A stretch of 64,000 nt of DNA, taken from assembly GCA_937883755.1 (NCBI GenBank), contig CAKZYA010000004.1, forward strand, positions 124,001 through 188,000, in the 5' to 3' direction. A model generated the notes under the pieces. That model was given only the letters and a program-made list of their open reading frames with translations. It ran no database searches and was not told the origin of the DNA. Below, piece after piece: positions 10,251 to 18,779 of this stretch. This DNA comes from an uncultured Flammeovirgaceae bacterium (GTDB lineage Bacteria > Bacteroidota > Bacteroidia > Cytophagales > Cyclobacteriaceae). The translations under genes were made by a program, and so were the position numbers. Numbering within the stretch: position 1 is the stretch's first letter; every line of letters starts with the position of its first letter.

Positions 10251-11414
10251 ATGAAAACGAAACCTACGTACGATGTGATTTTAGCCGGAGGTGGCTGCGC
10301 CGGATTAAGCCTACTCTACCATTTGTTACAAAGCGATTGGAAAGATCGCAGCATTCTGCTAATTGACCGTGAGCGAAAAGAGCAAAATGATCGTACCTGG
10401 TGCTTTTGGGAAACCGAACCCGGCTCGTTTGAATCCTTGGTTTGTCAGCAGTGGCAACAAATGTACTTCCACGCTCCCGACTTTTCCCAACTGCTCAACT
10501 TGCAGCCCTACCGCTACAAAATGATTCGGGGTATTGACTTTTACCAACACATATATCAAACCTTAGCATCTTTTACCAATGTCACGATACTGAATGAGGA
10601 TATTCAGGAGCTACAGGAGAAAGAAGACGTAGTGCAGGTGATTACAGACCAAAATACTTATGAGGGTAAATGGGTATTCAGCAGTCTACGCGATGAAGAT
10701 GAGGTTGAGCAAGCCAATGGCCATCAGTATCTGCTCCAGCACTTTAAAGGATGGGAGATACGAACCGAGCAACCTTTTTTTGATCCTCAAGAAGCTACCT
10801 TGATGGATTTTCGGATTGATCAGGGAGGCGATTGTCGGTTCATGTATGTATTGCCTACTGATGAGCAAACAGCGTTGGTAGAGTACACTATCTTCTCTGA
10901 TCAGTTACTAGAACCAGTTAAGTATGAACAGGAGCTTAGACGGTATATGCTGGAGTATCTCGGACTTAGTGAATCTGATTATCAGGTAATCCACGAAGAG
11001 TTTGGGGTAATACCGATGACGGATATGGTGTACCCTCGCCAATTGGGCAAAAAGATCATTCGGATCGGGACTGCGGGTGGGGCTACTAAAGCCTCAACAG
11101 GTTACACCTTTCAACGCATTCAGCAAGATAGTCAGCAAATCATACAGCAGTTAACTAGTACAGGGGCTGTATCCACAACCAGGTTTAGCCCAGCTAGGTT
11201 TCACTTGTTTGATAGCGTACTGCTGAATGTAATGGGAAGAAGTTTCTATCCGGCAGGTGAGGCATTTGCTTGCCTGTTCAAGAAAAATCCCCCGTCTCGG
11301 GTACTACGGTTTTTAGATGAAGACACTCATCTAGGAGAAGACTTTGCTATTATAAACTCAGTTCCTAAAGTTCCTTTTATCAAAGGGGCTTGGTTTGCTT
11401 TACAATCTATATAG
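10251..11414 (+). CDS. crtY: Lycopene beta-cyclase (CrtY family)
   Basis: A 387-residue FAD-dependent cyclase that closes the ends of lycopene to beta-ionone rings in carotenoid synthesis. The N-terminal dinucleotide fold reads DVILAGGGCAGLSLLYHL (about 9-26), followed by the family motif NDRTWCFWE (about 46-54). Further support comes from FMYVLPTDEQTALVEYT and the GTAGG stretch. The length is typical of Bacteroidota CrtY. The start codon directly follows the DUF3667 stop. Other carotenoid genes (crtB, crtI, crtZ) are not in the window, so pathway genes must lie elsewhere. Confidence 0.93.
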   Translation: MKTKPTYDVILAGGGCAGLSLLYHLLQSDWKDRSILLIDRERKEQNDRTWCFWETEPGSFESLVCQQWQQMYFHAPDFSQLLNLQPYRYKMIRGIDFYQHIYQTLASFTNVTILNEDIQELQEKEDVVQVITDQNTYEGKWVFSSLRDEDEVEQANGHQYLLQHFKGWEIRTEQPFFDPQEATLMDFRIDQGGDCRFMYVLPTDEQTALVEYTIFSDQLLEPVKYEQELRRYMLEYLGLSESDYQVIHEEFGVIPMTDMVYPRQLGKKIIRIGTAGGATKASTGYTFQRIQQDSQQIIQQLTSTGAVSTTRFSPARFHLFDSVLLNVMGRSFYPAGEAFACLFKKNPPSRVLRFLDEDTHLGEDFAIINSVPKVPFIKGAWFALQSI

Positions 11415-11503
11415 CAGTTTAATATAGATAAAATAAAGCTTGTGACCTTTCACATAAAAAACTGTAAATCAGTTTTCTATCATAGTCTATATAAATAGAC
11501 ACT

Positions 11504-12706
11504 TTAAGATAATTGGCTACTGCCCAACAAAGCCATCTCCGCTCCACGAAGTTCGGCTAATCCTCGCAATCGACCAATAGCTGAGTAGCCCGGATTAGTC
11601 TTTTTGTGAAGATCATCCAACATTTTATGCCCATGGTCAGGGCGCATAGGAATGTTTCCCACTAGTCCACTGTTGCGGAGCTGTTTTTCTAATTGTACTA
11701 CTGCTTTTACTACGTTAAGTAGGTCACCACTGCCTTCCAGATGGTTAGCCTCGTAGAAGCTACCGTTCACCTTATCACTTTCTCGCTGTACGCTACGGAG
11801 GTGGAGAAAATGAATCCGGTCTCCTAATCGCTCTACCATTCCTACTAAGTCATTGTCAGGGCGAGCTCCATATGACCCGGTACAAAAAGTAAGTCCGTTA
11901 TGAGGCGAATCTACCATGCTGAGTAATTGGCGGGCATCAGCTTCGGTGCTTACTACCCGAGGCAATCCTAGCAAGGGGCGAGGTGGGTCATCGGGATGAA
12001 TCGCTAGTTTTACATTAGCTGCTTCCGCTACCGGAATTACTTTCTCTAAAAAGTACTGTAAATTCTTTCGGAGTTGTGCTTCATCCACTGACTGGTACTG
12101 ATTGAGCACCTCCTGAAATTCTTCCAGGCTGTAATCCTTATCAGAACCAGGCAGACCCGCAATAATATTTTGTTGTAATTGCTGGACAGCAGTATTATCG
12201 AGCTGATCAGCATATTCTTTAGCTTGCTGTTTCTCACTTTCAGAATATTCTTGCTCAGCCCCAGGGCGTTGCAAGATGTAAAGTTCAAAAGCTGCGAATG
12301 CCGTTTGATCAAAGCGGAGAGCCGTAGAGCCGTCGGGCTGCTGATAATCCAGGTCAGTCCGGGTCCAATCAAGTACCGGCATAAAATTGTAGCAAACCGT
12401 ACGGATGTCATTAGCTCCTAAATTCCGAATACACTCCTGAAACACTGTAATATCCTGATCCCGATTTTTAGCCCCAACCTTGATTGCATCGGTCACGGGT
12501 ACACTCTCTACCACCGACCAGCGCAAAGAGTTACGGTTAGGCATCTCTTCAATCAGCTTTTTTCGTTGGGTAATTGCGTCTTTCGTCCATACTTCACCTG
12601 CAGCAACTTCGTGTAGAGCAGTGACAATACCACTCGCTCCGGCTTGTCGAATATCATCTAAAGAGACTGGGTCATTTGGGCCGTACCAACGCCAAGTGTA
12701 TTCCAT
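11504..12706 (-). CDS. uxuA: Mannonate dehydratase
   Basis: UxuA dehydrates D-mannonate to 2-dehydro-3-deoxy-D-gluconate in hexuronate breakdown, a TIM-barrel metalloenzyme needing Fe2+ or Mn2+. The 400-residue length and the sequence MEYTWRWYGPNDPVSLDDI at the N-terminus are characteristic. Other family blocks are VKLAIHPDDPPRPLLGLPR, LTFCTGSYGARPDND and MRPDHGHKM, which carry the expected His, Cys and Asp metal/substrate residues. It stands alone on the minus strand here; uxuB, kdgK and kdgA are not adjacent. It probably serves alginate or pectin-type uronate catabolism together with the glycan genes in this window, which is inferred from context. Confidence 0.95.
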   Translation of the reverse strand: MEYTWRWYGPNDPVSLDDIRQAGASGIVTALHEVAAGEVWTKDAITQRKKLIEEMPNRNSLRWSVVESVPVTDAIKVGAKNRDQDITVFQECIRNLGANDIRTVCYNFMPVLDWTRTDLDYQQPDGSTALRFDQTAFAAFELYILQRPGAEQEYSESEKQQAKEYADQLDNTAVQQLQQNIIAGLPGSDKDYSLEEFQEVLNQYQSVDEAQLRKNLQYFLEKVIPVAEAANVKLAIHPDDPPRPLLGLPRVVSTEADARQLLSMVDSPHNGLTFCTGSYGARPDNDLVGMVERLGDRIHFLHLRSVQRESDKVNGSFYEANHLEGSGDLLNVVKAVVQLEKQLRNSGLVGNIPMRPDHGHKMLDDLHKKTNPGYSAIGRLRGLAELRGAEMALLGSSQLS

Positions 12707-12999
12707 AATTTTAGGATAGGCTAATTAAAAAGTTAATAAAAATAGAGAGCTTACAAAGTACAAAGGTTATTTCGGAGTTACCAAAAAGTAGTGTTGATAC
12801 AACTCGTAAAAAGGGGGTTTATCATCTTGACAAAAAAATACGTAACTTTACCCAGAAATAATTATTTATTTTCAGTAAATCTATTAGTTTGCAGGCAGAA
12901 AAATTGGCTGGTTTATGTAATTACTGGTCATTTCTATCGTTAGTCAAGAAACAATTTAGACTCAGAACTTTTTAGCCAGCGCCCCAATTTGACTTTAGT

Positions 13000-13794
13000 A
13001 TGAAACTAACCCTGCGAGCCCTAATTTTCTGTTTGGCAGGACTATTTGCTTGTGAAGAATCTGCTGATGAAGCCCTCAATACTCTTGGTACTGATGTAGA
13101 TGTGGAAATGCGGGAATATTTGGATGGGACTCAACGGTCACTCATGTTTAAATTTTTCACCACGCGGGACTTTAGCTGTATCAATCACCGAATTAATTAC
13201 AGTGTACAGCAAGAAATCAACGGGTTAGCCATTCGGCTGCAAGAAGTTGAGGAGCCTTCTGCTTGTATGAAAGCCATGGGGCCTGCCTCAGCTTTCGTAG
13301 ATGTTGGTTCTTTGAACGTTGGTGATTATGATTTTACTCTTCACATTGGCGAAGCTATTACCAATACGGGAGTTCTGACAGTAACCCCTGAGTCGTACCA
13401 GTTAGTTCTCAACGGAGAAGCAGGTATGCATCTGGAGACAGTACAATTACAGCGGATTCCTAAAGATGCTCTATGGGGCACTGTTCAGTTTCCAGGGAAA
13501 CCTAATGAAAACCTTGCTAACACGTTTGTAAACCAACTCACCAAGCTAGGGGCTACTCAAGATAAATTTGATGAGGGGAACTATGGTTTCTTTGAAGTAG
13601 ATGCTACTGGAAAAGTTAGCCCCCCGATGGTAGCAGAGAAAAGCTCACCCTTCACATTTCTTCTAAACTATCGGGGAGATGAATCAGAACTGACTGCCCT
13701 GCTTTCGGAAATTAACCGCACTTATGGCGATGAAGTAGCCATCCGTGTGCATACTGCTCGGGGTAGTGAGTACCGTAGCTGGGATCTTCATTAG
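13000..13794 (+). CDS. Hypothetical lipoprotein
   Basis: A 264-residue protein of unrecognised family. The N-terminus MKLTLRALIFCLAGLFACEE is an SPII signal with lipobox LFAC and lipidated Cys18; the following acidic residues suggest surface or periplasmic anchoring. Two further cysteines occur in the N-terminal half (FSCINH and SACMKA) and might form a disulfide. The body is predicted to be mostly beta-strand from its alternating pattern, and the C-terminal third (about 165-264) could be a small alpha/beta domain. Neighbours face other directions, so it is monocistronic. No function is assigned. Confidence 0.75.
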   Translation: MKLTLRALIFCLAGLFACEESADEALNTLGTDVDVEMREYLDGTQRSLMFKFFTTRDFSCINHRINYSVQQEINGLAIRLQEVEEPSACMKAMGPASAFVDVGSLNVGDYDFTLHIGEAITNTGVLTVTPESYQLVLNGEAGMHLETVQLQRIPKDALWGTVQFPGKPNENLANTFVNQLTKLGATQDKFDEGNYGFFEVDATGKVSPPMVAEKSSPFTFLLNYRGDESELTALLSEINRTYGDEVAIRVHTARGSEYRSWDLH

Positions 13795-13882
13795 TTAATA
13801 GCAGCCGAAATAGCTAATAGTCCACAGTGATTAGCTGTCACTTCGATCTTCCGGCTTCTCACCTCCAGTACATTGCACACTG

Positions 13883-15577
13883 TTAAATGTTCATTGTCCC
13901 CCTGCTTTCCTCCCATTTTACCCGTAATACCTGAGCTGCTATTTTTTGTTTTCGGAAAAACTTTAGCCAATATAATTGCTGAGCAGAGAGTTGATCATTA
14001 GGTGACTTCACCTCAATAAACTGATACTCCCGCTCTTTCCAAATAAATAAATCGGGAAAACCCCGACTGTTTTCTTTAAGATCCTTCGCCATTTCCATGA
14101 GTATTGCACCGATTTGTTTGGCTTCCAGTTGCTGATAACATTGTTCTACTAACGGAAGTAAGGATTCATGCCAGCCAATCATCGGGTTGCTCATACCCAA
14201 TTTAGTTTCATAGTGATGATTAATAATCTTCTTGAAGTGAGAAGGCTTTTCCAAAACACCTAATCGCCGAATGAGCTTCTGTTTTCGTTTCTTTAGAAAA
14301 TCAGGAGTATAAAAGTCAGTGGGACGAGCCTGAAACGGATGGTGAATAGCCTCGTAATCTTCATCGAAAATTATATCCCAGAATAGTAGTCCAAAAAATC
14401 CGCGCCACAAGTAGTTTTCCACGAAGCAGCCCTCGTGTCCCTGGTTTTGATAATACTCTAGCACTCCCAACTCCACACAGGGCTGCGCTTCAATGGGTAA
14501 CGTAATGCTAGGGCTATCGTGCAGCACATCAGTTGCCTGCTTACGCCGTTTCTTATTGGCAATACGGTTATAAAAGTCTTCGGCAAAAAATTTCTCTTCC
14601 GCATTTTGCGGCTCACTTATGATATTTTGACAAAGCTGGAGAGCTTCTTCTTTACTCCCTAGCTTGTGAAGCAAACGCACCCGGCGCTCCCGTGCGGGCG
14701 GTTTTTCGGTTTGCTCGTACATGCTGAGCGCAAATTTTGGATGACTCTGCTGCTCGAGCATTTTGCCGATTTTCAATGAGAGGCGATCAAAGGTAGGTAA
14801 TGCCAGTGAGCAAAACTCCTGACGGGTAAGGCTGCAATTCTGAAACCAGCGATAAATCTCATCAGCGGGAGCCATGGCTTCATCACGAAGTACTCGAAAT
14901 TCCTGATAAATACGGAGCATACGGAAGGTGTCTTCAGCTTCTTGGCGGGTTCTATAGGCTGCCTTCAGTTTGTCTTCGTTGAACAATTCACTCTTAATAA
15001 TACCTAAATCGCGTACTACGAATTGGCTCATATCGCTGTGAATGTCACCGAAGTATAAGAACCGCAGCATAGCCACTTGATCTTCGTAACCAACCCGCAC
15101 AATATCTTCTAGCTGGCGTAAGACATTAATGATCTTTCTAGTGTTGAGATGAGCTACAGCACATGTAATTAGCTCGGGTTTTTTCAGTGAGCGATAGCCC
15201 TTGGGTAACTCTTCTTTTGGTAAAAGGGTAAGCAATTCAGCTTTAGGGAAGATACTTAACACCTCGGTGAATTCGTTACTATGCTTAGGAGAAAGCCGAC
15301 TAAAGAACTTTTGCTGACAAAGCAAATCAGTAGTCTCCAACAGGTCATTAATCTCAGCATAAGCCAACTTGGAGATTCTGAAAAAACTTCCCTTACGGTT
15401 AGTGAGACGAACGAACAGACAACGGGCATCTTCAGGTAGAGCGAGGAACTTTCGTGCAAAATTCTTCTCCCGCCGACTCATTAAATTACCGGACTTCTCC
15501 TGCACAAAGCGTAGCAAGGCCTCGAAATTGTCCAGATAGTATTTTTCAGGAAGTTCTATTTGAGGGACGCTGCTCAT
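13883..15577 (-). CDS. FAN1-like structure-specific nuclease with C-terminal VRR-NUC domain
   Basis: A 564-residue protein whose C-terminus (about 440-564) is a VRR-NUC nuclease: RGFPDLFIW and FIEVKSPNDQLS supply the PD-(D/E)XK residues D509, E522 and K524. The long N-terminal part is helix-rich with repeat-like (TPR-like) segments about 250-330, including an RERRVRLLHKLGSKEEAL stretch. This layout and length match bacterial FAN1 homologues, which cut 5' flaps and act on interstrand crosslinks. A stand-alone VRR-NUC phage protein would be only about 100-150 residues, so FAN1 is favoured. It is not in an operon with other repair genes. Start ATG at 15577; the upstream 200 bases are non-coding. 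Confidence 0.88.
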   Translation of the reverse strand: MSSVPQIELPEKYYLDNFEALLRFVQEKSGNLMSRREKNFARKFLALPEDARCLFVRLTNRKGSFFRISKLAYAEINDLLETTDLLCQQKFFSRLSPKHSNEFTEVLSIFPKAELLTLLPKEELPKGYRSLKKPELITCAVAHLNTRKIINVLRQLEDIVRVGYEDQVAMLRFLYFGDIHSDMSQFVVRDLGIIKSELFNEDKLKAAYRTRQEAEDTFRMLRIYQEFRVLRDEAMAPADEIYRWFQNCSLTRQEFCSLALPTFDRLSLKIGKMLEQQSHPKFALSMYEQTEKPPARERRVRLLHKLGSKEEALQLCQNIISEPQNAEEKFFAEDFYNRIANKKRRKQATDVLHDSPSITLPIEAQPCVELGVLEYYQNQGHEGCFVENYLWRGFFGLLFWDIIFDEDYEAIHHPFQARPTDFYTPDFLKKRKQKLIRRLGVLEKPSHFKKIINHHYETKLGMSNPMIGWHESLLPLVEQCYQQLEAKQIGAILMEMAKDLKENSRGFPDLFIWKEREYQFIEVKSPNDQLSAQQLYWLKFFRKQKIAAQVLRVKWEESRGTMNI

Positions 15578-15777
15578 ATCAGTTTATAGTCGCCCGTGGA
15601 TTCCCGATGATGTTGGGAACATAGTCCACAGAGGGTTATATTTTGGAATTGCTGGTTGTTGAATAGCGATCGTCGCGCGCTTCAATTGCTCTATTGTTAA
15701 ATTTTAACTTGTTACAAAAAGTTGGAAATTACAAATCGCTCCCTATCCGTCGCCAAATGCTTCTCACTATCCATTGT

Positions 15778-16179
15778 TCATTGTTTGTTTCTTTCCATAT
15801 CACTAAGTTGCAGACTCAAGGCATTGGTAGAAATTTGTATTTCGCGAACTGATAAACCCAGTGAAGCAAGTAGTAGCAACAGGCTTATTCCAAATACCCA
15901 TTTCCCAATTTCATATTCTTCGGCGAAAAGTAAGAACATACATAATACGCATAAAAACAAGCTCATAATTCCCAGACTTTGCATATTCCGGGTGAGAATT
16001 ACCCGCTTTCGTAAGTTCTCAATCTGACCACGTACCCGCCCGTCGTGACTTTCACTGTACTGAGAGTGTAACTGCCGAATGAGGGCAGCAATGGCTAAAA
16101 AGCGATTAGTATACGCCAGCAACAATAGTGAAATAGCGGGAAACAGTAGGGCAGGGGTAGTCAGAGTTAACTCGTTCAT
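15778..16179 (-). CDS. DUF2721 family small membrane protein
   Basis: About 133 residues from the ATG at 16179; a longer frame would need a TTG at 16215 and adds 12 residues with no family match, so the ATG is preferred. MNELTLTTPALLFPAISLLLLAYTNRFLAIA is the first membrane segment and loop of DUF2721 proteins, followed by a charged region with the motif IENLRKRVILTRNMQ, then two membrane segments (about 82-125). Family function is unknown. Start codon is divergent from the DUF2784 gene 101 bases away. Confidence 0.8.
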   Translation of the reverse strand: MNELTLTTPALLFPAISLLLLAYTNRFLAIAALIRQLHSQYSESHDGRVRGQIENLRKRVILTRNMQSLGIMSLFLCVLCMFLLFAEEYEIGKWVFGISLLLLLASLGLSVREIQISTNALSLQLSDMERNKQ

Positions 16180-16280
16180 AAGGATTCGGGGGCAGAATTT
16201 ATTTACCAATACCAAATTAGTGTTAGTAAATTTACGAAGATAGTAAATCTTGCTAAGCCACTAAATTCAGAAAATCGGCT

Positions 16281-16646
16281 ATGTACTACACTTGGCTAAA
16301 TATATTCTTTTGGTGGTTACATATGGTGGTGATTGGTTTTAACCTAACAGGCTGGATATGGAATAGTACGCGTCGGGCTCATTTAATAGTAGTATCACTT
16401 ACTGTTTTCAGTTGGCTCGTTTTAGGCTTCTGGTACGGCTTTGGGTACTGCTTTCTCACCGATTGGCATTGGGAAGTTAAGCGAGCGTTGGGACAACAAA
16501 ATTTACCAAATTCATTCATCACCTATTTGATAAACTACCAATTGGGAGGAACTATCTCGATGGAAGTGATTGATATTGGAACAGCCATCACATTTATTGC
16601 CATCGTTATTATATCTTGCTACCGAAACCGTGATCTTGTCAAATAA
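16281..16646 (+). CDS. DUF2784 family membrane protein
   Basis: A 121-residue protein with about four membrane segments. The signature is the stretch YGFGYCFLTDWHWEVKRALG, which matches the GYCPLTDWHW motif of DUF2784; the conserved Asp, His and Trp lie near one membrane face. The C-terminal segment is hydrophobic and ends with a basic tail (CYRNRDLVK). The family role is not known. It is followed 58 bases later by the SixA-like gene on the same strand, so the two may be cotranscribed. Confidence 0.8.
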   Translation: MYYTWLNIFFWWLHMVVIGFNLTGWIWNSTRRAHLIVVSLTVFSWLVLGFWYGFGYCFLTDWHWEVKRALGQQNLPNSFITYLINYQLGGTISMEVIDIGTAITFIAIVIISCYRNRDLVK

Positions 16647-16704
16647 TTTTATAGATAAATGATTGCCTGACGGCGCTTACCCCCTCCCCAACAATTCAGA
16701 TGAT

Positions 16705-17199
16705 ATGAGTAAAACGCTCTACCTTGTTCGTCATGCTAAGTCCAGTTGGAAGGATACCTCACTGGTCGACTACGACCGTCCTCTCAATAAGCGTGGAAAA
16801 CGGGATGCTCCCGAAATGGGAAAACGCTTAGCGACTAAAAACATCCGCCCCGATTTAATTATTAGCAGTCCGGCCAAGCGAGCTAAACTCACTATTGAGG
16901 CAATTGCTGCCGAAATAGACTACGCTGAATCTCAAATCCGGTGGAAAGAAGAATTGTACCACGTTGATGTAAAAACTTTGCTCGAGCAAATTAGAAGCGT
17001 AGAGAATCAAAATCGATCGCTTATGCTGGTAGGGCATAATCCAGGATTGACTGACTTGCAGAATTACTTATGCCAAGAGGCAATCGAGAATATTGTAACA
17101 ACGGGGATTGCCTGTATTCAGTTTGAAGTGGCTGAATGGGCAAACGTTCGTTCTGGTCAGTTGCAGTGGTACGATTATCCGAAAAAAGAAGAAAAATAA
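16705..17199 (+). CDS. sixA: SixA-type histidine phosphatase
   Basis: A 164-residue phosphatase of the RHG branch. The catalytic histidine lies in LYLVRHAKSSW near the N-terminus and the second active-site histidine in MLVGHNPGL. An arginine-rich block (NKRGKRDAPEMGKRL) and SSPAKRAKLT complete the phosphate pocket. Such proteins remove phosphate from phosphohistidine in Hpt domains (SixA) or from small phosphoesters. The start is the ATG at 16705; a 14-residue upstream extension would need a TTG start and shows no family match. Substrate here is unproven. The gene symbol is by family resemblance. Confidence 0.85.
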   Translation: MSKTLYLVRHAKSSWKDTSLVDYDRPLNKRGKRDAPEMGKRLATKNIRPDLIISSPAKRAKLTIEAIAAEIDYAESQIRWKEELYHVDVKTLLEQIRSVENQNRSLMLVGHNPGLTDLQNYLCQEAIENIVTTGIACIQFEVAEWANVRSGQLQWYDYPKKEEK

Positions 17200-17286
17200 A
17201 TATGCACTCTATGGGTAAAACCGCTAATTGAATACTGGGTTTGAGGAAAAATAAGTAAGTTGCTCATCCACATAATCATGTACTAA

Positions 17287-18768
17287 ATGGCAACCCACAT
17301 TCGACACTCAGCCTTCTTGTTTTTTCTGTTTACGCTTATTATCCAGTCTTGTTCAAATCCATCTGAGCAGGCAAGTGAAGGTTCTACTTTAACCGAAAAA
17401 CCGAACATTGTCTGGATTATGCTAGAGGACTGGGGCTACCAGCTTTCCTGCTATGATGAGCCAGGCATCAGTACACCTAACGTGGATAGACTAGCGAACG
17501 GAGGTATCCGTTATACGAATGCTTTTGCTACTGCTCCGGTTTGTTCTCCCTCTCGCTCGGCGATGATGACAGGTTTCCATCAGAATTACATTGGGGCGAA
17601 TCAGCATCGCACTAATGGCTCAGGATTTACCCGTCAGCCGCTGCCGCATGGTATTCGTCCCATGACCCATCTGCTACAAGAAGCGGGCTACTTCACCTGT
17701 TTCATGGCAAATCGTAAAACCGATCTGAATTTCACATACGAAGGTGATTTGTATCAGGGAGAAGACTGGAGCGAGCGGGAAGAGGGACAACCGTTTTTTG
17801 CCCAGCTTACCTTTCCAGGAACGCACCGTCGCTGGCAGCGCGACTCTATTAATCCAATTTCTATTGAAGATGTTCAACTGCCACCGTACTATCCACAGAC
17901 TGATTTAGCTAAGCGGGATTGGGCAAATGGATTGGAAGCTATGCAGAACGTAGACCGACAGGTGGGAGAGGTGCTCGACCGACTAGAGGCGGAAGGGTTA
18001 GCTGAGAATACCCTAATCTTTCTCATTGGAGACAACGGACGTTGTATGCCTCGGGGCAAACAGTTTCTCTACGACGGAGGTATTCAAGTACCTATCATTA
18101 CCCGTTGGCCAAGGCAAATTGAAGCCGGAAAAGTATCGGATGCGATGGTAATGACCATTGATATTACTAAAACTATTTTAGATGTAGCCGGGGCAAAATC
18201 CGCTCACTCTTTGCACGGTAAGAATCTTCTTGAGAGCGAAATTGAAGAACGTGAGTTTATCTTTGCTGCCCGCGATAAGATGGACAGCACCCACGATGCC
18301 ATGCGGGCGATTCGTTCGGAACGGTACAAGCTTATCCATAACCTAATGCCCGAGCGAGCCTATTGCCAGTACAATAATTATAAAGAACGTAGTTATCCGG
18401 TATTGGCATTGCTTAACGTGATGCACCTGAAAGGAGAACTGCCGCCCGAGCAAGATCGATTTATGGCTGATTCTAAACCCGAGTACGAACTCTACGATTT
18501 GCAAGATGACCCTTACGAGCTAAACAATCTGGCGGATGATGCTGCTCATCAGTCGGTAAAAGATTCATTACTCGCAGAACTCAACCAGTGGAGAGAGAAA
18601 ATTGACGATCAGGGAGTAAGCGAAGAGTTTCGTCAAGGCGGTTGGTCAGATGCGTATCCTACCAAATCCTTAGCTGAATGGGAAGAAACCCTGGAAGCTT
18701 TCCGTCCTTGGGTATTCCGAGAACCTGGTGAAACGATGGAGCATCCATTTTATCCGAGTAAAAAATAA
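17287..18768 (+). CDS. Sulfatase lipoprotein (S1 family, sulfamidase-like)
   Basis: A 493-residue type I sulfatase that would hydrolyse sulfate esters or N-sulfate from glycans. The active-site motif CSPSRSAMMTG places the formylglycine-forming cysteine at C86; metal-binding Asp residues are in LEDWG (about 48) and IGDNGR. The order of motifs and the unusual GIRYTNAFATAPVCSPSR followed by QNYIGANQHRT resemble heparan N-sulfatase (SGSH)-like members more than arylsulfatase A, but substrate is not decided. The signal peptide ends in the lipobox IIQSC (Cys22), so it is anchored in an outer or inner membrane leaflet. It is followed 11 bases later by the FAD oxidoreductase gene, forming an operon. 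A formylglycine-generating enzyme is not in the window. Confidence 0.92.
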   Translation: MATHIRHSAFLFFLFTLIIQSCSNPSEQASEGSTLTEKPNIVWIMLEDWGYQLSCYDEPGISTPNVDRLANGGIRYTNAFATAPVCSPSRSAMMTGFHQNYIGANQHRTNGSGFTRQPLPHGIRPMTHLLQEAGYFTCFMANRKTDLNFTYEGDLYQGEDWSEREEGQPFFAQLTFPGTHRRWQRDSINPISIEDVQLPPYYPQTDLAKRDWANGLEAMQNVDRQVGEVLDRLEAEGLAENTLIFLIGDNGRCMPRGKQFLYDGGIQVPIITRWPRQIEAGKVSDAMVMTIDITKTILDVAGAKSAHSLHGKNLLESEIEEREFIFAARDKMDSTHDAMRAIRSERYKLIHNLMPERAYCQYNNYKERSYPVLALLNVMHLKGELPPEQDRFMADSKPEYELYDLQDDPYELNNLADDAAHQSVKDSLLAELNQWREKIDDQGVSEEFRQGGWSDAYPTKSLAEWEETLEAFRPWVFREPGETMEHPFYPSKK

Positions 18769-18779
18769 GTTGTGCCTTT

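Noticed and set aside
16663-16704. N-terminal extension of the SixA-like protein from a TTG start
   Set aside because: The 14 extra residues carry no family match and an ATG at 16705 directly precedes the conserved RHG block.
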